Assembly: GCA_013423325.1 (NCBI GenBank)
Contig: BLJB01000029.1
Location: 62,141 to 126,140 of the forward strand
Source of the DNA: Usnea hakonensis
Taxonomy: Eukaryota > Ascomycota > Lecanoromycetes > Lecanorales > Parmeliaceae
Direction: 5' to 3'
Length of the DNA stretch: 64,000 bases
Shown one piece after another: positions 1-11,895 of the stretch. Within the stretch, counting starts at the first letter, position 1. The number at the start of each line of letters is the position of its first letter. The position numbers and the translations under genes are program-made. The notes under the pieces were generated by a model. That model saw nothing but the letters and a program-made list of their open reading frames with translations, made no database searches and had not been told where the DNA came from.

Positions 1-36
1 CCCACGAGGAAGCAAAAATTCATCCTATATCGCTCA

Positions 37-1958
37 ATGGAGGTAGTCGCAGGTGTCGCTAGCGTGACTGGCGTTGTGGGAATATTGGGCGTTGTCGGAC
101 ACGCCATTCAAGGCGTTTTGGAGCTCAAGAAGTTCGCTCATTCAGTCTCCACTGCCTCGAAAACAGTGGAGAACTTTCTGGAAGCTATTGAATCCCTTGA
201 GGGCGCTCTAACAGCCATCTCCGACTTCCTCAAGCGAGCTCCGGAAGCATGGCTTGTTGGTGCAGAAGCCCAGAACATCAAGAGACTCGCATCACAAGTG
301 ACCAAATGCGGAGATGATATAGAGGAATGGTTGAAAGAAGTGCCCGTACATGATGCCAATTTTTCGAAGTCCACAAGATCCTTGTTCAGGAAGCTTAGTG
401 TCGCTAGTAATACGCATGCTTACAGAAACCTTCATCAAAGTGTATCGCTACATTGTCAAAGAATGCAAATGAGTCTCAATCTGCTCGGATGGTAAGATTG
501 TCTTTATCTGTGAAAAGAATGGAGGTCTGAAAAGTCTCTAGCTCCTACGATCTATATATCCTCGAACAAGGTAACGCAATTGCAGGACAGGTCCAAACTG
601 CTACGGAGGCTCAAAGCGGTTTCCACCAGGTATCAATGGAGGAGTTTGGCAAAATTGATGACAGCTTCGTGACACGACTCAATCCAATTTCTAGTCAACT
701 GGATCGGCTGGAAAATTCATCGCAGAAAAGTGAAGCTAGCATGTCGAGTATTGCTTCGGATGTTTCTCGCGTGCTCGAGATCCTATCTTCTAGTTCAGCA
801 CGCGCTACCTCTGCAAATCAAGGAGGTGGACAGACGGATGCTAGCTCAGCAGGTTCTGCAAGAGCAAAGATGAAACATGATCCTTCAAAGCTTTCGCAAC
901 GGTATCAACAAAAAGCGCGAGTTCAATGGAGTTGCGATTTTCTGCCGGGTATTGAGGATGCATTTTCAGCATCTGGCCAAACCTGCCTCTATTGTGGGGA
1001 CAAGTTTGATGCCGACTCGACAGAATGGTTCATTAAAGGAAGACATCTAGCGGACGAACATAGATATGGAGATTGCAATTTGCTTATTTCGTACGATTCT
1101 GAGGAGGTCTTTCATCGACACATCCAAGAATTTCACGAATGCTCTAATTATCTTTCCCATGACTTCTTGGACAACCATCGTCAAAAAGGTCGAGAAAGAG
1201 GCTTCCATCGGGGCCTAAGAAGCAAACGTCAACATCTGACGGATGACTTTCATAGTATCCGCAGCCGGCGTTTGGGGGCTCTGTTTGCTGACAATCGATG
1301 GTTCGAAGAAATGCATACCCAACCGTGTGACGCAAGACCAACGTCATCTACCAAAATTGTAGAGAAGTCACACCCCGCACAAGGACCATGGGAGCTGGAC
1401 CTTAGTGCCGCTATCAGAGATGAATCTTGTATCGTAGACGGTTTGCTGGTCGCTTCTGCCGTCCGTCTTTGGTCGATTTCCAATCACTGTGCGGGTGATA
1501 TGAAAAAGCCATACTACTCTTTAGGAGATGGCATCAAGGTTTCCAGATATGAATTTGCTAGCCGAAACGGCTTGGCTTTTGGAGCTTCAAGCTTTCTTCA
1601 TGCACATAAAAGGAAGGAAGAGCCTGCATTGGGTAATGCAGAGGTAGCAAGAGAAAGGAATCGGATCAATGCATGGCTTCGGGAGGTCCTGATGAGCTCA
1701 ATTACCATCAAGGCTATTGTATATCACACAATAGGAAAGGACAGTATCCATTCTCCGAACATGAATACTTGGCTGGAAACCACACTAAGGCTATGGGATC
1801 TAGACGAGGCGGCGAAGGAAATGGATGGTCCAGATAATTACTCGGATGGAGCTCTCGATAGTCGGGGTAGCCCCGAGATCCGAAACATTACAGATCACAA
1901 GAGCGCTACAGATTTCCACATGTCACAGGCGCAACAATATGAAATGATCGACAAATAA
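37..1958 (+). CDS. NLR-type N-terminal domain plus C2H2-like zinc-finger protein
   Basis: Two exons, 37-491 and 542-1958; the 50-nt intron has a gtaaga donor and ctctag acceptor, and splicing gives 623 residues. The first ~150 residues (MEVVAGVASVTGVVG...) resemble the helical N-terminal domain found on fungal STAND/NACHT proteins and in the azaphilone PigL-type family; it starts with a hydrophobic glycine-rich helix. A Ser-rich coiled-coil-like linker follows, then a Cys/His cluster around TCLYCGDKFD...H...H and HRHIQEFH that looks like one or two degenerate C2H2 fingers. No NACHT or repeat domain is present. The role is unknown; the family link suggests self/non-self recognition or regulation, which is inference. 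The ATG at 37 is close to the window edge, so an upstream exon cannot be excluded. Confidence 0.7.
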
Positions 1959-3663
1959 CGAAGTGGAGGGTACGATGCCCTTTTTGCGCGAAGGCTGAAA
2001 ATGAAACCCTCAGCAGAGACAAGGCGTATGCACACCGTGCTCTTAAAGAAGAGCCATGTGACAAGTACGTTGACGAAGATGTGGTAGCAAGCGCTGGTCC
2101 TCGGATCTAGCGATGCCGGGGTCATTAAGGTTTATGATCGAAGCTGAATAGCGTGACAATGATCGGCAATTTCAGGTCGCCATTCCTCTAAGCATCACTG
2201 ATTAGCAGGTAAAACTCCATCGTGCATACGCGTAAGGATATCCAGTGAGAAGTTGGTCAGGAGAAGGTACAAAACTCTTCACTATGTGACCATATGGACT
2301 TAGAGAGACAAAGGACCCAATGAGAGGTGAAGAGAGCTTTGTATGAGCTGCTTGACTTCTCCAAGAGGATTTCTCTACACACGCCGACTTGATCTTTCTG
2401 GCGGCATTGTGAATGAAGGATTCATACATGCTAGGAACCTCGATCCCGTTTTCTCATCTGCAATGTTGACAGCACCGCGACCATGGCTATGCGGCGTAAG
2501 GCGTATTGCTGATCTCAAGGTCTAGCCCAACGTTGCTACGTCACATTGAGGAACGGAATGGGACCCCTCTCCCCGGAATTACGTGCGAGCTGTAGGGTTC
2601 TCTGGGCCGTGGAGCGCGGCGAGAGGAGATAGCAATCATCTTCGACGACTAATTTTAGTCGCAACGGCACAATTCATCAGCGAGTATACCAGATTGGGCA
2701 AACATTGCGCACTCAGGCTTTCCCAAAGACGCAAAGCCGTTGACGTTCAACTACCATCCCCCGTCCATTCCGATGTGCCGGTGTTCCCAGGATTCTACTC
2801 TTGCCGTGATTTGACACCCTCGGCCGGTCCTTGGGATGGCAAGATCTGGAACGATGAATCGTGGGGCCGGCTACATATTCCTCGACGTAGGCGCAAAAGG
2901 AAGGGAGTACTGCCCTGTGTTTGTAAGTAAGGCGGGAGGGAGGGAGGTTTGGTGCGGTTGAACGGGACTCGGCGCAGGCATATCTACGCGAGATCTGACC
3001 TACTTTAGGCTTGGCCCGTGACGGGGAGCCGGGGACGACTTCCCCAAGAGTTCTTTTAACTTTACGGGAAACAATGGCCCCCAATGATAATCCTTGCCAG
3101 ACCATCGCTATAACGATAACAATTAATGGTACGTAATGATTTAAAGTATTCCTCAGATACCTTATGTTGTAGTAGCATTCCAACCTGATCGATTATAACT
3201 CGCAGATACCCTTGATGAGCTTGAAGAAAAGTCAAAGCAGGCAGTCATAGTCTCCGGGCGGACCTTGACTGCGCAGTATCATCATTTCTGATATAGGTTC
3301 CCCTAAGCCCTTACTCCTCACGGCTATCTCATCGTGCACACTACTGGCCCTGAATGGGTCTAAAAGCTCTAGTGGGAAGCTGTGCCTGGATCACAACGCC
3401 ATGGTTTCAGCCATTGATTGTTTCAGCGTGATCGTCATTATGTACGTTTATCTATCTTCTCCGGTGCCTACTAGTTCTCTTCTAAATGAGGCACAGGATA
3501 AATAAGTGTGGTGGTAGATCAGGACATTTCCCGCCCTACCCAGAAACATCCCGCCTCTCATTCTAAGAAACTCTTATCCCCCAGTTCCCCTCGTTTTACT
3601 TTCGTTTCTTGCTCACTCCAATCGCCTCATCTTGAGAACAGTCTCCTTATACAAGAGGCAAGA
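1959..3663. other. Intergenic stretch, no supported gene
   Basis: Only short open frames (for example 2583-2930 on + and 2713-3183 on -) occur here. They overlap on opposite strands, lack family features and show no convincing splice chain. The last ~150 bases before 3664 are pyrimidine-rich, as expected for the leader of the receptor gene. Confidence 0.5.
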
Positions 3664-5461
3664 ATGATGCTTATTCCTCGAGATGACCGATATGACGTAC
3701 CTTGGTGGGAACGGGGAAATTTCTCTGCTGTACCGCCGCCAACAGGATTCACTTCAAACTTTGTCAATCCTCCGTCCGAAGCAATTTGGGGTACTGTGAC
3801 AACATCTGTGTGCTTGACAATTGCTACACCTTTGGTAGCAATAAAAATGTACACGAAATTCAAGGTGTTGAAAAATCCGGGTTGGGATGACTGTAAGCTG
3901 CACACCTAATGAAACGCATCATTTACCAGGCTGATGGCCATTCAAGGTATGACATTCCTCGCATGGGTCAGTCTTCCGCACTCGAAAGCGTCAGATCAAT
4001 ATCAAAGACATCTCAGAACTATGCATACTATTTACATGATTCGATCGACTTTTCAATTTTGTCTCTTTTTTGAGTACGAGGGGAGCGATGCCACCACCAA
4101 TGCTCACACATTTCTGTTCACACCACCAGCTATTTCGCATCTCAGCTTCCGAATAACAAGCATCTGTGGAATTTCATCGCTTGTCATTTGCAGCTTTTCA
4201 CTAACGCATCTGAGTCTCGTCAGGTAGGACTGATTGGATTGGCCATCATCTGTATCGAAGAAGACCGCCACGGGTATGGCAGGCATATCTGGGATATTAC
4301 AGGTAACCAATACACCGCTTATGCAAAGGTAGAATACTCTTTTGCTATTTCTCCCAACTCTCTTGTCTTCAACGCATGGAAGAACTTGCACCTTGTACTT
4401 CCTAACGTCTTACTACCTTGTACGTGATATCCCCATTCCAGTCCTAACGCAGAAAATAGCTCAACTACATCTCCGATATATTATATAATCCTGTCATCTT
4501 CTTCACCAAAGCCTCTCTCCTGATCCTCTATCTCCGGGTCTTCAACCCAGTACGTCGCACCATGATCATTCTGCACATCGTCCTTTGGACCAATTTCGCC
4601 TTCTATTTTGCCGCCAGCTTTGTCGAAGCGTTTCAATGCATGCCCGTTCAAAAGGCATGGCTTCCCCTCTGGCCAGGCCATTGCTTCAATCAGAAAATCG
4701 GACAGGCAGTATCACCGATCTTCAACGCATGTTCTGATCTTATCATTCTGGTCGTGCCTATTGCCAACGTTTGGAGGTTACAGCTCAACAAAAAGAGGAA
4801 AGCTGGCATTCTGACGATCTTCGGCTTCGGAGTATTGTATGGTACCGTGATCCTATGACTCCTTGCAAGCGCTGACCTACATCTCCCTTCCGACAGCGCA
4901 TGTATCCTAAGCATAGTGCGTGCTATATTGTTTACAAGAAAGTGGCCATTGACCGAAGGCATCGTCGACGAAACATGGGTATTTTACCCCCTAGAACTCC
5001 TCAGGTACGTCTCTCCTCAGCGTATCACTGCTTATTTTCCTGAAAGGGTTGGTATTTACTAACCTAGTACGACATCAAAGGAGCTCAAAAGAATAGTAAC
5101 TAATTCGCACCATCACAGCGTTGCCGAAATAGCCTGCGGTATCATCTGTGGCTGTTTGCCCGCCATGCCCGCGTTCTTAAGGCACATTTCTTGCCTCAAG
5201 GCCAAGATGAAGCCAACAACATGGTGGTCTACTACAAGACAGCCTATCGCCGACACGGAAAAATCTCGTGGCGGATCCACCTTTGTTCCACCAACCCCCA
5301 TGGTCGCAAGCAAGTCGTCTGCCTCCAACAACGTCAATTTTGCATCTACCGCGACGATTGGGACAACGGAGAGGAACGGAAGTAAATACCATCTGTGGGA
5401 GGAGCTGGACGAACTGGAATACGTGGCTGGGGACGACAAGCGGGAAATCCACAGTGCGTGA
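3664..5461 (+). CDS. Pth11-like seven-TM rhodopsin-domain receptor
   Basis: Fungal rhodopsin-domain integral membrane protein of the Pth11-like GPCR group, expected in the plasma membrane. Six exons join in frame: 3664-3892, 3947-3966, 4224-4328, 4460-4836, 4897-5004 and 5119-5461 (393 residues). Family hallmarks in order are NPGWDD before TM2, HGYGRHIWDIT, the LNYISDILYNP helix, KASLLILYLRVF, the CNFLS-region equivalent CFNQK, NACSDLIILVVPI, and a last TM helix ending VAEIACGIICGCLP; a Ser/Thr-rich cytoplasmic tail follows. The 20-nt second exon and the 257-nt intron after it are the least certain part. The start is the first ATG in frame before the conserved N-terminal segment. A second family member lies 5 kb downstream on the other strand. 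The ligand is unknown. Confidence 0.85.
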
Positions 5462-6381
5462 TTCGCGACCGTCGCCAGCGCTACCGGATCGTCAAGTGAA
5501 GGAAAGCTCGAATGGTACAGGGTATACATGTAAGAGTAAAGAATAACAAAATCAAAAGACGAAATGATAAAGAGAAGAAAGCGATTCTACATCTGCACAA
5601 ACGCGCATCCAGCCAGCACGAAACGCCATCCCAAACTTCCAAGCATAACACCAGATAAGAAATGCTTCCGCATCTCCACTTCCTTCCATCACCCCAAAAA
5701 GCTCTTTACACTTGACCCAGCACGCCTCCCCTTCCCCCCCTTCCCGCCCTCCCAATTTGTACCCTTACTATCAGCCCTCCCCACCAGCCTCCCCTCACCA
5801 CAACCCACCACCCCAACTCATCTCCATCCATAACATCCTCAGCTCCCCAGCAAAGCCAACACATAACTGCGCCGTAGGCTAAACTACTCGTACCCCCCAT
5901 GTCTATACAATACAGGAAGGAGGTCCGACCCACCCAGTAGGTATGATAGATTGGCGCATGGTCGTTGAGTAGGAGATTGGAGTTGGAGGGATGGTGAGGG
6001 GGGGGTTTTCTAAGGAGGGTTCAGAGAAGGGAGGAAGGAAGGGGGAGAAGGCGGGAGCGGGGGAGAGAGAAAGGGATAAAAAAGGGATGGGATATTCTCC
6101 TCTCTATTCGAATATGAAATGATTACGGAGGATGGTACTAAAAATCCTCTAATATACCAGGAAAGCATTGTCCCGAAAACAGTCTAGGGAGTCTATACGA
6201 GGCATTGAGCCCTGAGGTGTATAAAAGTGTATCATTCCAGGTAGGGCACCACTAGCGCACGTTTCAGGATTTTTTAACGTCGTCCTCTGTATATATATCT
6301 GTTTACCTCATTGCATCTCCTCTCCCCCAACCAAAGAACCAAGTCATCGGAGCAAAAAAAAAAAAAAAAGAAAAAAAAATC
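5462..6381. other. Intergenic, pyrimidine/purine-rich, A-tract
   Basis: This stretch separates the convergent receptor gene and the secreted-protein gene. It is C/T-rich to about 5830, G/A-rich around 5990-6080, and has an A-rich run at 6352-6380 immediately beside the minus-strand stop codon. I see no gene. Confidence 0.6.
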
Positions 6382-7008
6382 TCAATCAATCGGCACCGGC
6401 AACAAAGTAATCTGCACGCCCCCCTCCGGAACCGGCAACGGCCCCAACTCCAAATACGGAACCGAACTCTGCCCATCCACCACCTCCACCGGATACGCAT
6501 AGAAGCTCGAATACGCCGTGTTCTGACACAAAATCACCCCGTCCGCGAGTTCGCACGTGACGGCCTTCTCGCCATACGCGCCGAAAAGGATGCCGCCGTA
6601 CAAATCATAGTAGTCGGCGATGAGACCGGAGTCGTTGTTCACGAGGGAGCCGTAGGTGGCGTTGCTGAGGGAGAAGATTTGGCTGAGGGTTGGGTCGGGG
6701 GTTTGGGGGCCGAAGAGGAGGACGAAGAGGCCGTTGCCGGGGAAGGCTTGGGCGAGGTAGAGATAGGAGCCGTCGAAGGGGGTGCCGGTGTTTGCTACGA
6801 CGAGGTAAAAGGATGATGAGATGGGGGCGGGTGGTGCTGTTGAGGTGGGAGAGTTCACGGGGGTGGATGAGGTGGGAGCGATTGAGACCTGGGTGGCACT
6901 GGTGCTAGAGGGAAGTGGTGTAGTAGACGAAGTTTTCTTTTTGTCGGGTGCGGCAGTTGCTGAGGAGACAATGAGGAGGCTCAAGAGCCAGTAGATTTGG
7001 ATGAGCAT
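6382..7008 (-). CDS. Secreted Ser/Thr-rich small protein
   Basis: Single exon of 208 residues. The chosen ATG (7008) starts MLIQIYWLLSLLIVSSATAAP, a clear signal peptide; an in-frame codon further upstream would bury it. Residues about 22-65 are a Ser/Thr/Pro-rich linker likely to be O-glycosylated. The rest is a compact domain with aromatic residues and one Cys pair (TCEL...ILCQN), ending in ELGPLPVPEGGVQITLLP. It is probably extracellular or cell-wall associated. I do not recognise a named family; an effector role is possible but not shown by the sequence. Confidence 0.75.
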   Translation of the reverse strand: MLIQIYWLLSLLIVSSATAAPDKKKTSSTTPLPSSTSATQVSIAPTSSTPVNSPTSTAPPAPISSSFYLVVANTGTPFDGSYLYLAQAFPGNGLFVLLFGPQTPDPTLSQIFSLSNATYGSLVNNDSGLIADYYDLYGGILFGAYGEKAVTCELADGVILCQNTAYSSFYAYPVEVVDGQSSVPYLELGPLPVPEGGVQITLLPVPID

Positions 7009-8209
7009 TTTGAAGTTGTGAGAGTGTTTGGAGATGATACTGTGAGCGTGAGGGTAATTGGTCTTATTCTTGGGGTTTGTTGTCCCTTTTGTAGTTGGAA
7101 GAGGTATGAGTAATCCCATGGAACACGTCCCTTTTTAACCATATAAGGTCCGGCATTTGTCTTTTTCTGTGAAGAGAATATTTCATTTTTGGATCTTGAT
7201 AAGTTTTTTTACCCCCTTTTGTCACGGCACTCTGCCAAAGGTCCTCAATCGACTCTTTTCCACTAACATTATTCGACTTAGGACGTTACAGTACGGATAC
7301 AATACCGGATAAGTGGAGAACCCAAAAATAAGGTCAAAAAAAATGATTAAAGAAAGGTAAGGTATCCAATAGTACGTACTAAGACTGAGAACGAAGGAAG
7401 GCGAAATCCTTCCCGCAGCTCAAAGTGGACGAGTCCGATGCAAGATGCCGTCACTAATGTCACAAGTGGCTGCAATCACCTCCACCACCCTTTGGCATCA
7501 AGATATCCCTAGATCGAGTAAAGGTACATTTTAGACTGATATTTCGGCTTTGGAAAGGAGAGTCCGAGGTCCGCACCAAGGTCATGGACTCCGAAGGTCT
7601 CCAGGTACTCGTACGCCAGATCTCGTATAAAATACCCGCAGGATTGATTACTGTATTGGCAAATTAGAGAATAAGTACGGATTGCTTCCCCAATGCGCTT
7701 GTCGTAAGCTTCAATTGGCACGTGGTCGATTTCAAGATTCTTGATAACGAAGGCCTAATGGAAATGACCTAAAGAAACATGTCTGTATGTAATTTTAATA
7801 CCATGTCGCCAATGATAGCCGGAGGGCGAAGCCTAAGGTAGTGATTTAGAAACGTCGTGGGTGCTTCGAGGCAGGATGGCTGTAGCAACCTAAGGTAAAC
7901 AGAAGGGCCCGGTCGCAGGCGGCCATCACTGGACGATATGGTCTGCTGCATCGAGCATATTAGCGCGACAGAGCTCATCGCTCCAACAAGATAAATAAAG
8001 ACAGGGAATTCCGTCGTACATCTTGTCCCAAATTGATTACCGTAGGTACGTACCTCGGATCTCCAAAGAACTTGCCGCCCAAACCGAGCTAGCAGCTACC
8101 AACCCCACCTAGACCAAGAACCAGGCAAAAGCCATCAGTCAAACCAGTCCACGAGTTTGAACTCATTAAATTCATAAGAAACCACCACCCAACCAACGAA
8201 AAAGCAGAA
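7009..8209. other. Intergenic with one exon-like open stretch
   Basis: The promoter of the secreted protein lies on the left. On the minus strand, 7509-7760 reads as an uninterrupted exon-like segment after a possible ttag acceptor (…IEAYDKRIGEAIRTYS…YEYLETFGVHDLG…). It is protein-like in composition, but no partner exon or family could be identified. ACCTAAGGTA-type motifs occur at 7831-7840 and 7888-7897, and GGTACGTACC near 8044. Confidence 0.35.
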
Positions 8210-8632
8210 ATGTCCCGCGCAACCCTCCTCACCACCGCTCAAACCGCCATCCAAGCCTACAACACCTGGACCCCCACCTCCATTCTCTCTTTCCGCGCCC
8301 CGCACTGCGAGCACCACCTCCTCCCCGCCTCCCTCAACCGACCACCCCTCAACAACGAGCAATACGCTGCCTACTTCCTACCGCTCATGCCTTATTTCCG
8401 GTCCTTCACCGTCACAGTGCATGACACTGTTGTTGACGAGGTGGCTCGGAAAGTCGTAATGTGGGCGTCTAGCACGGCGGAGACGGACGTGGGCCCGTAT
8501 GCGAATGAGTATGTGATTGCGATGCGGATGACGGAGGATGGGCGGTTGGTGGAGCGGTTCGATGAGTTTATTGATAGTCAGTATGTTGCGGCGTTTTTCC
8601 CGAGGTTGAGGGAGAAGATGGGGGGTGCATGA
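8210..8632 (+). CDS. SnoaL/NTF2-like domain protein
   Basis: Single exon of 140 residues. The fold pattern is that of SnoaL/NTF2-like proteins: an N-terminal helix with YNTWTPTSILSFRAP and HCEHHLLPASL, then FRSFTVTVHDTVVDE, a hydrophobic VVMWASSTAET strand, YVIAMRMTEDGRLVERFDEFID and a C-terminal FFPRL. The DGRLVERFDEFID segment is typical of fungal SnoaL-like proteins, often encoded beside polyketide or other secondary-metabolite genes. No synthase is nearby, so a specific substrate cannot be given. It could be a small enzyme or a non-catalytic stress protein. The ATG is in an AAATG context and the ORF spans the whole expected domain. Confidence 0.75.
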   Translation: MSRATLLTTAQTAIQAYNTWTPTSILSFRAPHCEHHLLPASLNRPPLNNEQYAAYFLPLMPYFRSFTVTVHDTVVDEVARKVVMWASSTAETDVGPYANEYVIAMRMTEDGRLVERFDEFIDSQYVAAFFPRLREKMGGA

Positions 8633-8664
8633 GTGATGGTGGGATGGGGATGGGGATGCTCTCG

Positions 8665-9297
8665 TCAAATTCCCCTTTTGCGTACAATTCTATCGGCTTC
8701 GTGTTCATCCTCGCCATCTATTACCACTGCTGGTGGGGATGGTCGACGACGTTGATATGGATTTCTTACAGGGTCTGAGGCAGGTTCCAAATGGGCAACT
8801 GGAAGGATATTGTGGTTCGCAGCCTTCTCTTGGCAGTGGTCAGGGGTTCTACCCGAAATGCATGTTAAATAGGACAGGATCCAGGGGAGTTTCTGGAGAT
8901 CAATCAATGCTTCTTGAACATCCACATACCTAGATTTCAACATATCTTGTAGTAGCTCAAGTTAGTAGCCCAGGCGACCAATGCGTTTAATGATTCTGAA
9001 AGGACCAAACAGCTGTGGGCCTGTTTTCAGCAACCGCACTGCTGGTACCTGATAGCCTTTGTGTAGCCTTAGACTGACAGAATCATCTTCTTTGAGGATT
9101 TGCGGTTGATGTCGGGCGTCATCGTAGTCTTTCATCATCATGGAAGAATATAGTAGCGTCTTCGTGGCAGGGTCTGTACTCATGCATTGCCGTAGGCCAA
9201 GACGTAGTAGGCATTTTTTGTCCGGGTAAAGCGAGCTACGTCTCTGAGGCATCTTGTGCAAGTAATTTAGCCTCTGGTTCCGGTAAAGCCTCTTCAT
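8665..9297 (-). mobile_element. Relic of Ty3/Gypsy integrase C-terminal region
   Basis: Reading the minus strand from about 9297 to 8665 gives the layout of a chromovirus-type Gypsy integrase C-terminus: a YDDARHQPQIL segment, a VSLRLHKGYQVP motif, QLFGPFRIIKRIGRLGY, then after an in-frame stop and a shifted spacer the PVAHLEPA motif and NPYQRRRPSPP...DGEDEHEADRIV. These correspond to the known order RHxP, LRLHKGY, GPFxIxxRxGxxAYxLxLP, HPVxxVxxLEPA. The copy lacks reverse transcriptase, protease and identifiable LTRs, and carries a stop between the two halves, so it is a dead fragment. Confidence 0.75.
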
Positions 9298-10715
9298 TCC
9301 TCTCAGTAGCAGTCTAAATGATATGACAGGCTGCAGTAGGCTCCAAGGGGTCTTGGTGTGGTCCGACCGTAGCGAATCCAGTGCTTCAGGTATGCGGAAG
9401 CTCTAGACTACTTGTCTGGGTACTTTTACTTAATGGACATGACTCGGAGCCTTACCAGGGCTTATTCAGCAACACTCAGCGCTAGGAAATATTACCGTAA
9501 TCTCGTTTAGTAGTAGTGGATTCAATACAAGCATTTTATACTCAAGCCACCACCCAGCCCAATTAACCATAGACCCCCCCCCCCATACACAACCCCCACC
9601 CCCCCTTCCCTCTTCCAATCCTACACAGAAGACATCAACCCTCAACACATCAATCAATATCCAAGAAAAGCAAATCAGTGCTGTCTACAGTCTATGTGTC
9701 GGCACGCGCGACGATCGCATACTAGTACATATTTCTCTCCGTTGCTTCACCATATGCATTTACGAAAAGGCGGAAAGAATGCGCAGAAAAAACCCACGGG
9801 GTGCGCGTGCTTCGTTTGGGCGTTGATGGGATTTGGAGTAGTAGGTTAGGTGGGCTGTTAGCGGGGAAAGGTAGCTTGGAGGGGGTGAGAGAGAGAGAGA
9901 GAGATGGCCCGCCCGCTTAGAACAGCGGATTCAATGGCAAAGGTAGTTGGAGAGTCAGAGACTAGGTTAGAGGAGGGGATTGGAGTATAGTGCGTACGCG
10001 GGTTGATTTGGGATGTTTGCTATCAAGGTGGGAGATGGTTCGGAAAGCGTCTTTGAGAAAGTGTTGTTGAACAGTCGGATGATCTTCATCGAGAAACCTT
10101 GCCACCGATTCCGGATTGAAGGAGAGAGATTGAAGCAAGCAAACACCCCACTGCTGATTGCTACAGGGCCTTCAGTCACACCCCAAACGGAGTCAATTTT
10201 CCCAATCACAGCTTAACAAAAACAACGCTTTGATCAAGGAGATTCCTTCTCTCTTCTCCGATTAAAGTAACAGCGTCCTCTTTATCCTCGGAGTTGCGGT
10301 AATGGGTAATGCGTGCATGCGCGGGTTTAGAAGAAGAAGAAGAAGATTCTGTGAAGGAGAGCATAGCTGAGACCAAGGCGCATTCGTTGACAAAGATAAG
10401 AGCGAGCTATTCGTAACATATATATATATGATGTCTAGATGAATGGGCTGTGCTTAGGTATGATAGGCCGATCATGATCCCATGCTGGACGTTGTATTGT
10501 TGAGTGTTGTGTTTCCGACTGTTTGTACTTGAAAAGCGCATATGTGAGAAACATGGCATTGAGATTCGTTTCGTATTATCTAAAGCTGTTCCGCTATATT
10601 GTTGTCTGTTCGCACACCTCAATCGCACACTGACATCCAATATCCGAGCACCGTCATATGGGAGTTCTATCGCACAAACATGAACTCGGCCTCAGGTTTT
10701 GAATGCGGACTCGAT
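9298..10715. other. Intergenic, low complexity, no gene
   Basis: This stretch contains C runs near 9574-9607, a GA run at about 9887-9904, an AAG run at about 10330-10346 and a short TA run near 10420. Sequence just above 9298 may be further decayed Gypsy integrase on the minus strand. No gene is supported. Confidence 0.5.
9887..9904. repeat. GA microsatellite
   Basis: About eight uninterrupted GA units in otherwise G-rich intergenic DNA. Confidence 0.8.
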
Positions 10716-11895
10716 TTAGACCATAGGAATTGTGTCCGAGAGTCCATCATCCGCGTTCCCCGTGCACTGTCTTTTGACCGGCTGATGTTGCGGCGTTGAA
10801 CCGTAGCCACCATGAAAGACGTGAATGAAAAGAGGGCGAAGGGTAGGCAAGCATGCGCTGACGATCCCCAGGTTCAGCTCGATGATAGTCCAGATAGCAC
10901 CAGGGACTTCGGACCACGATGGGTCCATTTCTGAAGTTTGGACAACGTATGAGACTCGAATGACGCTTGCGACGCACACGCTAAGAGCATTTAGCAACCC
11001 ACCGCCAATCAGGCAAAGGAGAACGAACAATCCACCGAGGGAAAACATCCCCATCAGCTCGTACTTCCGCCTTCTCGGCATGTTCAACTTCCACAACTGG
11101 GTCACCGGCAGGCACAGTATCAGGATGTCGGTTCCGATGTTAAGGGATGAGAAGATGATGGGCACGTCGTGAAAATGTATGCACTTTGCTCTGACGGTGG
11201 GATCCCACAGCGCGTCCACGCGGTTGCAATGAAATATGAACAGTACGACCTGGCAAGTGCTATAAGAGAGCACAAAGGCACCAATGCACCAGAGACTTAT
11301 GTTGAAGGAAGAATTGGCACAGCGTTCTGTAAAGAGACGACGGTAGAGGAGTAGAATCGATGTCTTGATCGCGACGATAGCTGGATTGTACAAGACCTCT
11401 ATTGCGAGCATGATCTATATTAGAAAGAAGCATGGTTAGTGGCTCTCAAGTGTAGCAAGACGGCAATGAAACGGGATGGAGAGAAATTAAGCGAGACAAA
11501 GAGGAGGAAGCAGGCAATACTTTCGCGACTGTTGTGGGCTTTTTGACAAGGATAGCGTGGCGACCAAGGCCTAAGTGAGTTCCGATAGCCATACAAGTGA
11601 CAAACGCTGTTGTGAATAGCTGTTTGCACGATGATGTCAGTTTTAGTATCGAACAAGAGAGGCCTGAGAAAGGGTGAGGACTGACCAGCCCAGCAACAAG
11701 CCACCAGTCGTCCGCCTTCAATGTCACCTTACCGATCCGTCTCGAGAGGATCCGTCTCGAGAGGAATCGCAGAATAGTTGCTATGTAAGCTGCAGGCAGG
11801 CACACAGCCATTGCGACAATAAGTCCGGGAACTCGGGAGTCATGGATATGGAGCAATTGGTAGTCTGATGCTGATGTAGGATGGATTGCCGACAT
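10716..11895 (-). CDS. Pth11-like seven-TM rhodopsin-domain receptor
   Basis: Second rhodopsin-domain membrane protein. Three exons on the minus strand, 11686-11895, 11521-11619 and 10716-11414, give 335 residues. Family landmarks are LKADDWWLVAGL at the start of TM2, GTHLGLGRHA, IEVLYNPAIVAIKTSILLLYRR, a FSLGGLFVLLCL helix and a final TM segment around IIELNLGIVSACLPTLRP. The ATG at 11895 precedes MSAIHPTSASDY and fits the short extracellular N-terminus of the family. Exon 1 contains a perfect tandem 15-bp duplication that repeats five residues (LSRRILSRRIG) in the first intracellular loop. The C-terminal tail is short compared with the receptor at 3.7 kb. The two genes are diverged members, not a recent duplicate. 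Confidence 0.85.

Noticed and set aside
2583..3183. Overlapping open frames on both strands in the spacer.
   Set aside because: No family motif, no splice chain, and the two strands are open over the same bases, which indicates chance.
3664..11895. Recent duplication of the two Pth11-like receptors.
   Set aside because: Intron positions, tail length and sequence differ strongly; they are only distant family members.
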